NCBI GenBank assembly: GCA_023142995.1
Contig: JAGLIM010000014.1
Location: forward strand, 1-42,486
Reading direction: 5' to 3'
Origin: Minisyncoccota bacterium
GTDB taxonomy: Bacteria; Patescibacteriota; Minisyncoccia; JAHIHE01; JAGLIN01
Length of the DNA stretch: 42,486 bases
Positions 9,601 to 16,679 of the stretch are shown one piece after another. Every line of letters begins with the position of its first letter. The stretch's first letter is position 1. A program made the translations under genes and the position numbers. Under the pieces are notes generated by a model. It did no database searches and was not told where the DNA came from. It saw nothing but the letters and a program-made list of their open reading frames with translations.

Positions 9601-10007
9601 TTAAACACATATCCAAACAAATCAGCAGTAATTATAAAAACCTTATAATTACCTATTGGAAGGGTCAACGGAATATCAAATTTATTACTAAATATTTTAT
9701 CTCCAGCGACAGTGTCAAAATTTGTACCATCATCATAAAGATTAATTGTTCCCACATCTATCCCTGCTGCATTTTTTATCAAAGCTCTTGCATAAGTGAT
9801 CCCAGAAACATCTTCAATTTTTGAATTGATCAAGATACTATTGCCTTGATTTTGAGGATCAGGAGTTACAGTTGTATTGCTTACTAAAGGCTCACTTTGA
9901 TTATCAATCTCAAAAGATGGTTTTTGAGCATAAACAATTGAAACAACTAAAATTGCAAGTGCCAAAAAAGTAAATATTGCAATTTTTTTAATATTATTTT
10001 TATTCAT
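6654..10007 (-). CDS. Giant secreted protein with C-terminal papain-like (C1A) cysteine peptidase
   Basis: An 1117-residue exported protein. The signal helix is at about 8-27. An Ig-like domain at about 50-145 contains DTVAGDKIFS. Three near-identical 89-residue repeats (about 150-417, DSKAITVFDFNG to QDYVVTV) resemble DUF5018. A Cys-rich region (420-560) carries CGNNICDAGENCLNCPTEC, and PKD/Ig-like modules follow to about 830. The final part from about 900 is a C1A peptidase with all key residues: oxyanion Gln918 in RDQGGCGSCWAF, nucleophile Cys924, His1062 (LNHAVVIVGY), Asn1080 (RNSWG). No clear inhibitory propeptide precedes it, although the long N-terminal part could serve that role. It is likely a surface or released protease with adhesive stalk domains. 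It follows two T4SS-pilin-like genes on the same strand, which suggests a shared envelope or secretion role (inferred). Confidence 0.93.
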   Translation of the reverse strand: MNKNNIKKIAIFTFLALAILVVSIVYAQKPSFEIDNQSEPLVSNTTVTPDPQNQGNSILINSKIEDVSGITYARALIKNAAGIDVGTINLYDDGTNFDTVAGDKIFSNKFDIPLTLPIGNYKVFIITADLFGYVFNAEQANFDVIVATATDSKAITVFDFNGLVPAVIGTVDEAAKTVALTVPFGTNVTILVPTIFYSGSSVAPLSGAVQDFTAPATYTVTAADASTQDYVVTVTVAAADSKAITVFNFNALTPAVIGTVDEAAKTVALTVPFGTDVTILTPTITHNGSSVAPLSGVANDFTVPATYTVTAADASTQDYVVTVTVAAADSKAITVFDFNGLVPAVIGTVDEVAKTVALTVPFGTVVAALVPTITHDGSSVAPLSGAVQDFTAPATYTVTAADSSTQDYVVTVAEVTCPDGTCDIAGGECTTCAADCACVNLGDSGCDLTFKSVCCDNAITENLAGEICDVADGNIANMDLNGKTCNFFGYTGGTLGCRWDCFNYDPSSCAGVIGTCGNNICDAGENCLNCPTECCPLGCPDFCFSEGYECGTQDLCGVPTDCGSCVFPATCNVSGICVLPSLVVSINSPLNGTNYTEGDLVDFEGFVLGGTPDYTYEWSSDNEALVLSTERVFSSRDLSANTHTITLKVTDNNAVVSQDSVNITVHPAGTLSVTMVLGQTEFYRSFGYFIAGVVASGGTGAYSYQWSSNLAGNFSTDKLPIIDFSTIPAWALGAHTITLSVTDGVATAQDTKIINVVEATSIYDIYPKNGDHFIVGQSVLFLANQIIGWSVASISWTSDVYGLIGSAQFFQKNDLTEGLHTITVKIKDSNFPFTAEVIKTFQIQIDPVPTVCVPDWDCIEWSFCALGNRTRVCTDNNFCGDDTTKPAEIDNTCIDVSATAVFDWRNNAGNWMTPIRDQGGCGSCWAFATLGSVEAKYNIQNSNLNLDENLSEQDLVSCSYAGDCNGGDPNLAMYYLQTVGINKESCFPYQSANAVCSGKCALWQNNIWNIDSSSSNIGMIPQIMKDKIINDGPIVVVMNADPASNGWDAGTLGCLNDTSLNHAVVIVGYDDLANYWIVRNSWGTDWPNLGDDGYFEVIYGECGIESKMYYPGKVLSP
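8759..9559 (-). repeat. Three 267-bp in-frame tandem repeats
   Basis: Units start at 9559, 9292 and 9025 (each marked by the complement of CCTTTGAATCTG). They encode three 89-residue copies that are almost identical at the DNA level, with exactly constant spacing. This implies recent duplication or gene conversion and possible copy-number variation between strains. Confidence 0.92.
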
Positions 10008-10139
10008 TTTATATTTTTATTGAATAAATTTATACTATACTAATTTGCTAAAATAATTATATTTTAAAATTAGAGAAATATAATTATTTTAACAATTGAA
10101 TATAAACAACATTATTATTTTAATTGCACAGTAATCCTA

Positions 10140-10766
10140 TTATATATCCTCAATTTCCTTACAAAACGCATCGTTATTGCAAGCAGTTATATCTACAAAA
10201 TATGGACCAATAGCACCCGATGTCCAACTTCCGCTATAAATATCATCCCCAGCTACCAAATCAGGAGCAACCCCAGTATCAACTAATAAAATATTAGCTA
10301 CTTCAACCTCATTAGGACTTTGTATACTTGCTTTTGTTGTTGTCGCATCAACACCAACGACTGATGTTATAGTAGTTTTTATTGTGAATGTCGTAGGAGG
10401 AATTCCCGAAGCTGGAACAACAGTAGCACTTATAATATTAATTTCTATATCCGTTGAAATATGAGATACAGTGTCTATTATTCCATAAGAAAGAAGAGAG
10501 AGTATTGAACCTACTAATGTAAATGTTATTAATTTTTTTGCTTTTTCCTGATTATCTGGATTTGAACCAGAAACCACATAAAGCACCCCTCCAATAATTA
10601 AAAATAATAATATTAATTTACTTAGAAATGACAAAAGCATTAATGTAGCATCATTAAAAACATCTATAATATCTTTATCAAAATATGTCAGCTCCATAGC
10701 TTTGCAAGACGAGCAAACCACAAAGAATAAAAGGAAACTAATATAATATTTTATATTTTGAGGCAT
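10140..10766 (-). CDS. T4SS-pilin-like membrane protein with C-terminal Ig-like domain
   Basis: A 208-residue protein. After a signal segment, residues about 35-100 hold two membrane helices around the family signature GGVLYVVSGSNPDNQEKAKKL, the pattern of the type IV secretion system pilin family (T4SS_pilin, VirB2/TrbC-like) common in Patescibacteria. Unlike ordinary members of about 110 residues it carries an extra extracellular domain (about 115-205). Its VDTGVAPDLVAGDDIYSGSW closely resembles DDGTNFDTVAGDKIFSNKF in the N-terminal domain of the neighbouring giant protease, so the two probably share a domain. Likely a membrane or pilus subunit presenting an Ig-like head. No T4SS ATPase is in the window. 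Confidence 0.8.
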   Translation of the reverse strand: MPQNIKYYISFLLFFVVCSSCKAMELTYFDKDIIDVFNDATLMLLSFLSKLILLFLIIGGVLYVVSGSNPDNQEKAKKLITFTLVGSILSLLSYGIIDTVSHISTDIEINIISATVVPASGIPPTTFTIKTTITSVVGVDATTTKASIQSPNEVEVANILLVDTGVAPDLVAGDDIYSGSWTSGAIGPYFVDITACNNDAFCKEIEDI

Positions 10767-10864
10767 AATTTTTTCAAATAATTTTTGAAGTTTAGCGTAG
10801 GAATGTAGCAGTGCTATGTCTCTACAAAGTTTTTGGAAAATTTGACCAAAATAGTGAGTCTATT

Positions 10865-11203
10865 CTATGGCTGTGCAAATATACTATCTAGTACACCAAG
10901 AAAAGCATAAGAGATCAAAACAAGCATAAGTCCTAAAATAGCGAAAGTGACCGTTTTCTTTGCTTTCTCTTGAGCTTGTGGATTTGAGCCAGAAACTACA
11001 TATAAAATTCCTCCAAACATTAATATGAACAAAGCTATTTTACCCATATATGATAAAATAACCAATATCAGATCATTGACAATATCAACTACTAATTTAT
11101 CTCCAATAGAAAAAGAAGCTGCTCCCGCACTAGAAGCTGATAGTAAAATAACAACAATAGCTACTATAAAAAATGAAAACAAAACGATTTTGATAAATTT
11201 CAT
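10865..11203 (-). CDS. T4SS-pilin-like small membrane protein
   Basis: I choose the start at 11203 (MKFIKIVLF, 112 residues). The longer frame to 11260 only adds residues before a good signal peptide (IVLFSFFIVAIVVILLSASSAGA). Two helices follow, with GGILYVVSGSNPQAQEKAKK between them, the same signature as in the adjacent protein at 10140; the pair are paralogues. VirB2-like pilins are small, have two membrane spans and form the conjugative pilus or a membrane channel. In CPR bacteria they are usually found in multicopy pairs without a full T4SS. The plus-strand promoter at 11264 starts just upstream, so this gene and the gene at 11314 diverge. Confidence 0.85.
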   Translation of the reverse strand: MKFIKIVLFSFFIVAIVVILLSASSAGAASFSIGDKLVVDIVNDLILVILSYMGKIALFILMFGGILYVVSGSNPQAQEKAKKTVTFAILGLMLVLISYAFLGVLDSIFAQP

Positions 11204-11263
11204 ATTGAAGACATTAATTTCTATTATTATACAATATATTAATGAATTATACAAATACAATAA

Positions 11264-11291
11264 TTGACATTTTTGTTTTCTCTGCTACACT
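11264..11291 (+). promoter_or_regulatory. Sigma70-type promoter for the gene at 11314
   Basis: TTGACA (11264-11269), 16-bp spacer, TACACT (11286-11291). A strong Shine-Dalgarno AGGAGG (11300-11305) lies 8 bases before the ATG, which is exceptional here because most neighbours have none. Confidence 0.75.
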
Positions 11292-11313
11292 GTGAAATTA
11301 GGAGGCAGTGTAG

Positions 11314-12225
11314 ATGATAAATGTAAGCGATGAGCTAGATAAAGGATCTGTATTAGCGATCAGATCATTCCAACTTAATGTTGGAATGGGATCTGGAGAG
11401 AAAAAATTTGACAAGCATTTTTTTTTGGAAAGAGTTGCTGGTCCAATTTGGAAGGTTTTAAGAGGATCCAATGGAATATTTAAGGCAGTTATTGTAACTA
11501 CTAATGGCGTAAAGGGAAATCCTTTTGCTGAAATTGTTGATAGCAAAGGAAAAACTCCGACAATATATGCTCTTGAGCAAGAATTCCAGAAAGAAATAGA
11601 AAAGAATCTACTGATTCCCCGCGTCTGTTATAAAGATTGGGGAGACAATATTGGAAGTGTAACACCTAATAACGAAATGGCAAGAATAGCTGCCGAAGAA
11701 CTGGGAGCTGGAGCTATAACATATTGGGCTCCAGAGTTAGAGATGGACATAGTACGAATAATAACAAACATTGATTTTATGAAAAGGGAAAATCTTTTCG
11801 TGAGTGGTTTCTTGAGAAAAGGTTGGTGGAATAATCTACCATGGCGTACTCCTCAAAGTACGGGTGCCACTTGGTTACTCAAATTACTTTTAGAAGCTGG
11901 AGGATTTCCTTTAGCATGTAACGGCACAGGAGAAACTGTACCAACAAAAGAATATGGGGATGTTCTCTTAGCAGGAATGGATCATATTCCTCCAATGGCG
12001 TGGCTTTTGGAAAAATATCCCAACCTCTTTTGGGGAATGAGCGGAACAATAAATCCTTCTGAGTGGAATATCAATTTCCCTCTCAATAGCGCAAGATTAA
12101 AAAATAATCGTATTATGATTGCTCGACAATCGTTAGTGCTAAAAAAATGGATTGAACGATATCTCCCACAGTATTCCATTGATGAAGCAATGGGAATGTT
12201 TTACTCCCGCTATCGTCAGGACTGA
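11314..12225 (+). CDS. Glycosyltransferase-like (GT-A fold?) protein
   Basis: A 303-residue soluble protein with no signal or membrane helix. I do not recognise a named family with certainty. The layout recalls GT-A/GT2-type proteins: an N-terminal alpha/beta part (AVIVTTNG), then GAGAITYWAPELEMD where these enzymes carry their acidic motif, then ATWLLKLLLEAGGFPLACNG and YGDVLLAGMDHIPPMAWL, reminiscent of the acceptor-side segments around GGF and ED. A classical DxD is not evident, so activity is uncertain. It is the only plus-strand gene between the helicase and cca, and has its own promoter, a strong ribosome-binding site and a terminator, so it is an independent single-gene transcript. Neighbouring sugar-related genes fit a glycan role. 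Confidence 0.7.
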   Translation: MINVSDELDKGSVLAIRSFQLNVGMGSGEKKFDKHFFLERVAGPIWKVLRGSNGIFKAVIVTTNGVKGNPFAEIVDSKGKTPTIYALEQEFQKEIEKNLLIPRVCYKDWGDNIGSVTPNNEMARIAAEELGAGAITYWAPELEMDIVRIITNIDFMKRENLFVSGFLRKGWWNNLPWRTPQSTGATWLLKLLLEAGGFPLACNGTGETVPTKEYGDVLLAGMDHIPPMAWLLEKYPNLFWGMSGTINPSEWNINFPLNSARLKNNRIMIARQSLVLKKWIERYLPQYSIDEAMGMFYSRYRQD

Positions 12226-12242
12226 ATAAATATCCAAAACAA

Positions 12243-12284
12243 CCTTTTGCAATTAAACATTTTTGCAAAAGGTCTTATTTTTTT
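12243..12284 (+). terminator. Intrinsic terminator
   Basis: CCTTTTGCAA pairs with TTGCAAAAGG across a 10-base loop, followed by TCTTATTTTTTT. It ends the gene at 11314 and separates it from the converging transporter gene. Confidence 0.85.
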
Positions 12285-12301
12285 ATTTCAGATCATAATC
12301 T

Positions 12302-13192
12302 TTATCCTAACAACGCTATAAACAAAACACCAATAACCATAATAATAGAGCCGACTAATCTTTCTCTTATATTTTTTTCTTTAAAAATAAAACACCCAAA
12401 GAAGACACTGATCACAGCACTTATTCGTTTTATAGAAATAACATAGATAACCAAAACCATATTTATTGCTGTCATTTGGCAAGCAAGAACTATAGAAGAA
12501 CACAACCCTATCATAACTAAATTTTTTAACCCACTTGAAAAGTTTTTCGATAGAATTGATGCTTTATTTATTTTATATAGTTTTATTCTATGTAACATTA
12601 TCGGAAACATAATCAGCGCTATATAAGCATTAACTGAAATAGCCCAAAATATAGGTGAGGAATCTTGAACTCCAATTTTATCAATATTAGCAGTTATACT
12701 CCATAAAAAAGCCGCCAACAGCATCAATCGAGCGCCTCTTTCATTCAGAAGAGCTTTGAATGGAACAAGATATCCAATGCTTTTTTTCTTGATATTCAGC
12801 ATATAAGATCCAAAAACGATCAAGAAAACTCCGATCAATCCAAAAACTGTTGGAAATTCTCCAGTAATTATTGGTGAAGTTACTAAAAGAAATAAAGGAG
12901 TAAAAGTAATTATTGGAGCTACAATAGAAAGTTCGGAATATTTCAGCGCTTTTACAACCAATACTGTCGTAATAGCATTAATACTCCCTCCAATAAGCAA
13001 TGCCATTAAAAATCGATCACCTATTTGAGGAATTTCTATAAAAACAAAAGCAGATAGCAAAAATAGCAAAGTAAAAAATCTCAATGCCCATGAAACAATA
13101 TATTCGTCAATATTTTTGACACTTTTTTTACTGAAAACTCCTTTTACTGAATCAAAAAAAGCTGCTAAAAAAGCAAGGATAAACCAAATCAT
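12302..13192 (-). CDS. EamA/DMT-family transporter
   Basis: A 296-residue integral membrane protein with about ten hydrophobic helices arranged as two similar five-helix halves, the EamA layout. The N-terminal half has GVFSKKSV and ALKYSELSIVAPIITFTPLF; the second half has LWSITANIDKIGV and KRISAVISVFFGCFIFKEKN, the canonical second EamA repeat with its conserved Glu-Lys near the end. Members of the drug/metabolite transporter superfamily export or import small metabolites; the substrate cannot be told from sequence. It lies 44 bases downstream of the sugar-phosphate transferase gene on the same strand and is probably co-transcribed. Confidence 0.92.
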   Translation of the reverse strand: MIWFILAFLAAFFDSVKGVFSKKSVKNIDEYIVSWALRFFTLLFLLSAFVFIEIPQIGDRFLMALLIGGSINAITTVLVVKALKYSELSIVAPIITFTPLFLLVTSPIITGEFPTVFGLIGVFLIVFGSYMLNIKKKSIGYLVPFKALLNERGARLMLLAAFLWSITANIDKIGVQDSSPIFWAISVNAYIALIMFPIMLHRIKLYKINKASILSKNFSSGLKNLVMIGLCSSIVLACQMTAINMVLVIYVISIKRISAVISVFFGCFIFKEKNIRERLVGSIIMVIGVLFIALLG

Positions 13193-13236
13193 AGATTTGT
13201 TAAGTTATATTAATCATAATTTTTGATCATCAACAA

Positions 13237-14646
13237 TCAACACGCTGATCTGTCTCCCTTGATAAAAGACAGAAGAGTTTTGATAAGAATGGTAGAATCC
13301 AAAAGCAAAGACCAATTTTCAATATAATAGATATCAAGTTTTGCTTCACGCTCAAAATCAAGATCTGAACTTCCGTTGACTTGCGCCATTCCTGTCATAC
13401 CTGACTTAATCATTAATAATTTGCGATGATGTTTTTTATACTTAGCAACTTCTTCTGGTTCATGCGGTCTTGGTCCAACAAGACTTATTTCTCCTCTGAA
13501 AACATTGATCAGTTGCGGAAACTCATCAAGACGAGTTTTTCTGATGAACCTTCCAACACGAGTTACTCTCGGATCATTCTTAATCTTAAAAAGCGGTCCT
13601 TCATTTCTTTCGTTAAGTTTTTCAAACTCAGGCCTTAAATTTCCATCTTTGTCATATTTCAAAGAATGAGCATTTTTAACCATTGAACGAAACTTATAAA
13701 GACGGAATTTCTTCCCCCTGGAAACTCTTTCAAGTCTCTCAAAAACTGGACCTTCACTATCTAATTTAATGACAACAGCCATAATAGCAAAAAACAGCGA
13801 AAGCGTCACAAGTCCTAAAAAAGAACCAACTACGTCTACGACTCTTTTAATGATCTTTCCCCATCCATCAAGAGGTGTTCTTTTTACTTCAATAAGAGTT
13901 ATATCTGCAATTGTTTGCATTTCAAATAACGCAGCTTGAGCTTGAAACATATCTGGCACAAATTTAAAATCTATATTTTTTTCCTGACAAAAATCCAGCA
14001 ATTCCTGAATTCTTCTTTTTTCAACATTAGTTGAACATAAGATTATTTCATCAATTCCTGGATCTTTATATATTTTCTCAAGCTCTTCAATCTTAAAATT
14101 TCTTAATTTTCTAACAATTTTATATCCTGAAGCTTTTTTCCCTCTAATTTCTTTTTGAACTGTTTTTACAATTGTGTTCTCACCAAGCAGAACTAATCGA
14201 TGAAAACCGAATTTTAATTTATCAGCTGCCCATATTTGGATAAATCTGACAAATAACCTTCCTGAAACAACACTAAAAATAGCAAAGAACCATCCTGCGA
14301 AAAAGATAAATCTTGAAGAAAACATTTCTCTTTGCATAAATGTCACAAAGATTAAGAGCATAAACACGGCAGAAATACCAATTATAACTTGCGCAATTTC
14401 TTTGACGATCTTTCTTATACCAGAATTACTATAAAGTCCTAAAAGAGCAAAAGATACAACAAAGAAAGGAGATACAATAAAGACTATCTCCATAAAAGAA
14501 CTAAAAGGCAGATCAAATACAATTGGTCTAAGAAGTGATAATCTATCACTGAACCTCAAAGAATAGGCAAGCATTCCAGCAACAACGATCATTGCAAAAT
14601 CAACGAAAACTAACAATACATTAAACATTAATTCAGATCTTTTCAT
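13237..14646 (-). CDS. Polyprenyl-phosphate sugar phosphotransferase (WcaJ/WbaP type)
   Basis: A 469-residue membrane enzyme. Four N-terminal helices (about 10-130) are followed by a Rossmann-like CoA-binding-type middle domain (HRLVLLGENTIVKTVQKEI) and the catalytic phosphoglycosyl transferase domain from about 265. That domain has the membrane-dipping helix (VVDVVGSFLGLVTLSLFFAI), EGPVFERLERVSRGKKF, KFRSM, the catalytic Asp-Glu pair in RLDEFPQLINVFRGEISLV and GPRPHEP, and KSGMTGMAQVNG. It moves a sugar-1-phosphate from a nucleotide sugar to undecaprenyl phosphate, the first committed step of exopolysaccharide or O-unit assembly. Length and domain order are normal. The sugar specificity is unknown. 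Confidence 0.95.
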   Translation of the reverse strand: MKRSELMFNVLLVFVDFAMIVVAGMLAYSLRFSDRLSLLRPIVFDLPFSSFMEIVFIVSPFFVVSFALLGLYSNSGIRKIVKEIAQVIIGISAVFMLLIFVTFMQREMFSSRFIFFAGWFFAIFSVVSGRLFVRFIQIWAADKLKFGFHRLVLLGENTIVKTVQKEIRGKKASGYKIVRKLRNFKIEELEKIYKDPGIDEIILCSTNVEKRRIQELLDFCQEKNIDFKFVPDMFQAQAALFEMQTIADITLIEVKRTPLDGWGKIIKRVVDVVGSFLGLVTLSLFFAIMAVVIKLDSEGPVFERLERVSRGKKFRLYKFRSMVKNAHSLKYDKDGNLRPEFEKLNERNEGPLFKIKNDPRVTRVGRFIRKTRLDEFPQLINVFRGEISLVGPRPHEPEEVAKYKKHHRKLLMIKSGMTGMAQVNGSSDLDFEREAKLDIYYIENWSLLLDSTILIKTLLSFIKGDRSAC

Positions 14647-14783
14647 AATAAATACAAATTATATTCCTATATTACTATATCATTATCCAAAAATCAATTT
14701 AATAAACTTAAAAAGATATTTAGCTCAAGAGTAAATTCCATATATTTTTTAAAACAGGTTCTAAAAAAACGCTTCAATTCAAA

Positions 14784-15379
14784 AGTGATAAACAATAAGC
14801 CGAATTCTGTTCCCTATTTTTTAAATAGATCTTCAGTAACAAGGTCATTGGTAGTATGAATAGTCATAAGTTTTTAGTCTTTGGCTCTTTACTAATGACT
14901 TTTGACTAATAACCTGTATTACTGCCAATAACCTTGTTACCAGTGACTTTTTAAAATAGAGTGATAATCATCTATCTAGCCCCGACATTGCTGAGGGGGT
15001 CATGCGAACTACTTTTTCCCTAACCAACTTATAACTTATAACTTCAACGTTGTATATTTGTTATAAATTATAAGCTGGTCAGGGTTTGTTCTTGCACCAG
15101 GCAGGGTTTACCATCACTTACCATCACTAGTAAGGAAAGAATATAGCTTCAAATTAACATTAATTTGAAACACTATTCAACTTTTCACCTTTCTTCCGAA
15201 TAAACGGAATAGTATAGTCTCTGCGGCACTTTCCCTATCCCGAGAACTCGGGACGATTGCTGTTAGCAATTGCCTACTTCATTCCGATAACTCGGAATGG
15301 GTGTTCGGACTTTCCTCCACATTTTAAATAAGTTATAAATAACTTTTAAAAAATGAGGCGATTATCTAGCTTACCACTT
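14784..15379 (-). ncRNA. rnpB: RNase P RNA (M1 RNA, class A-like)
   Basis: On the minus strand the 5' end reads GTGGTAA then GCTAGATAATCGCC. GAGGAAAGTCCGAACACC and GGAAAGTGCCGCAGAGAC follow, then GATGGTAAACCC, the P18 region, CTAGATGATTATC (P2 3' strand) and ACAGAATTCGGCTTA (P4 3' strand). P1 closes with TTTATCAC. About 596 nt is long for the family. The excess lies in a 25-bp helix where P15-P17 are expected (15018-15084), and in a hairpin with a 21-bp stem between P2 and P4 (14836-14940, the P19 position). I see no unpaired GGU in the P15 region; that loop normally contacts tRNA CCA. The RNA removes 5' leaders from pre-tRNAs together with RnpA, which is not in this window. Confidence 0.95.
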
Positions 15380-15406
15380 TAGAATTTAAGCGTTTAAACT
15401 TGTTTA

Positions 15407-15434
15407 ATTATACTTAAAATTATTTTTTTGTCAA
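15407..15434 (-). promoter_or_regulatory. rnpB promoter
   Basis: On the minus strand TTGACA (15434-15429), 16-bp spacer, TATAAT (15412-15407), which is full consensus in both boxes. Transcription should begin near 15400, about 20 bases before the predicted mature 5' end. Confidence 0.85.
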
Positions 15435-15447
15435 TATGTCTAATCTT

Positions 15448-15551
15448 GACTCCTCACGAAAGTGAGGGTGAAGTATCGTAGGACTGATGAAATTCAAAAG
15501 ACTTACGAAATTTCTCCCTTGCTCTCGCAAGGACTCCAGTGAAATTGAAAC
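15448..15551. repeat. Structured dispersed repeat R2
   Basis: Second copy of the element at 1066: hairpin CCTCAC-GAAA-GTGAGG, the conserved GTGAAGTATCGTAGGACTGA, then hairpin CCTTGC-TCTC-GCAAGG and GACTCC. It lies just upstream of the rnpB promoter. Confidence 0.85.
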
Positions 15552-15568
15552 AAGTTTACTATAGATCC

Positions 15569-15635
15569 GGATTCCTCACGAAAGTGAGGGTGAAGTATCG
15601 TAGGACTGATGAAATTCAAAAGACTTATGATATTT
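15569..15635. repeat. Structured dispersed repeat R3 (first half only)
   Basis: It has the same CCTCAC-GAAA-GTGAGG hairpin and identical following core as R2, about 121 bases further on. The second hairpin is absent and the sequence diverges after about 15630. Positions 15636-15729 show no gene. Confidence 0.8.
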
Positions 15636-15729
15636 TCATCCCAAGGCTGATGAATTTTGGAACTCACGCCTTTACAGTCCAATTTAGCAAACTTATTTCA
15701 ATACAAGAACTACATAAAATATTCTGTTC

Positions 15730-16008
15730 TTATAAAAAATCCATAATCCGATCTGTTTCATCTTCAACAACTTTTCCGTCATATTCTCCACTATGAGCAG
15801 TTTGCTTTCCATAGCTTGGTCGCTTTTGATCTAAATGTAAGTTTAAAACATATTTATCATCTTGATCGTTAATATAGATATGAAATCTAGGATATCCAGA
15901 ATTTGCCAGAACCCTTGTGAAACTATTATGAAAAGGCGCATATCCGCACTTTCGCATAAAATTATTTATATTCACATTTAAATCACTTTTGTTAATTTGA
16001 ATTTTCAT
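15730..16008 (-). CDS. Conserved small hypothetical protein
   Basis: A 92-residue soluble protein with no signal or membrane helix. It begins MKIQINKSDLNVN and contains FMRKCGYAPFHN, a strand-rich centre (YPRFHIYINDQDDKYVLNLHLDQKRPS split by short turns) and an acidic C-terminal helix (AHSGEYDGKVVEDETDRI). The His-containing centre and YDG motif look conserved, and I believe similar short proteins occur in other Patescibacteria, but I cannot assign a fold or function. No Shine-Dalgarno sequence precedes it. It is upstream of rnpB on the same strand, separated by R2 and R3. Confidence 0.72.
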   Translation of the reverse strand: MKIQINKSDLNVNINNFMRKCGYAPFHNSFTRVLANSGYPRFHIYINDQDDKYVLNLHLDQKRPSYGKQTAHSGEYDGKVVEDETDRIMDFL

Positions 16009-16074
16009 ATTTAGATATAAGACTTAAATTATAAATTGCAACTGAACATTAAGGAGGTTAAACCTTGATAGAGC

Positions 16075-16638
16075 CTACATAGATATCTCAATCTTCTTAA
16101 TTGCTTGGATTATTTCTCTAGAATTATTTTGATCATATCTTAAAACAAGATCTGCTTCAGAATCTTCAACAGATTCATATTTTTCTTTTCTAATATCCAA
16201 ATAAAGATCAACCCATCTATACTGACTATTTTTACTGTCTCTGTTTTTTAACCTATTTAATAATTCATCCTCATCTAAAATAGCTTCAATTATTATTGTT
16301 ACAATTTCTTTATTATAGTGACCAGCTAATTTTAGATAATTATTTCTAGCTTCTTTGGTGATTCCAGCACCATCGATTAAAACTGATTGATCTTTAAATA
16401 ATAATTCTTTCACAAGGTCCATTCTGAAAACTGACATTACTTTATTTGCAGATATTATTTTTTCATTTGGATAAGAATAATGGGTATCTGAATAGAACTT
16501 GATATTAGATATCAACATATCCCTTATCACATCTCCATTTACTTGATTAATGTTTAGTTCAGATATTAATTCTTTCGACAAAACAGATTTTCCGGATGCA
16601 TTATGACCTGATAATAATATTAGTAATTGTTTACTCAT
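16075..16638 (-). CDS. P-loop kinase-like ATP-binding protein
   Basis: A 187-residue protein with Walker A GHNASGKS at residues 11-18, then NGDVIRDML, which resembles the substrate-binding strand of adenylylsulfate, shikimate and zeta-type kinases, and QSVLIDGAGITKEAR, which includes the Walker B-like Asp. A lid segment LLNRLKNRDSKN follows, and a C-terminal region with Asp/Arg (DLVLRYDQ). This is a small-molecule or protein-modifying kinase fold of the AAA_33/zeta-toxin-like group; the substrate is unknown. No antitoxin partner is adjacent, which argues against a toxin. It lies 41 bases downstream of the metallo-hydrolase gene on the same strand. Confidence 0.82.
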   Translation of the reverse strand: MSKQLLILLSGHNASGKSVLSKELISELNINQVNGDVIRDMLISNIKFYSDTHYSYPNEKIISANKVMSVFRMDLVKELLFKDQSVLIDGAGITKEARNNYLKLAGHYNKEIVTIIIEAILDEDELLNRLKNRDSKNSQYRWVDLYLDIRKEKYESVEDSEADLVLRYDQNNSREIIQAIKKIEISM

Positions 16639-16679
16639 ACAATTAACTTACTAGATCTTTAATTATTTAATTAACAATT

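Noticed and set aside
11314-12225. Classic GT2 glycosyltransferase
   Set aside because: A DxD motif is not evident, so I leave it as GT-A-like only.
15480-15530. Hammerhead ribozyme in R2 (CTGATGA ... GAAA)
   Set aside because: CTGATGA and GAAA occur in the right order, but the bases between them cannot form stem II, and R1 has CTAATGA and GATA at these positions. No cleavage-site context is seen.
16051-16082. GGAGG on the plus strand at 16051 as a start of a gene
   Set aside because: The only nearby start (TTG at 16065) ends after five codons.
16075-16638. Zeta toxin of a toxin-antitoxin pair
   Set aside because: No adjacent antitoxin and no zeta-specific residues that I can identify; kept as a generic P-loop kinase.
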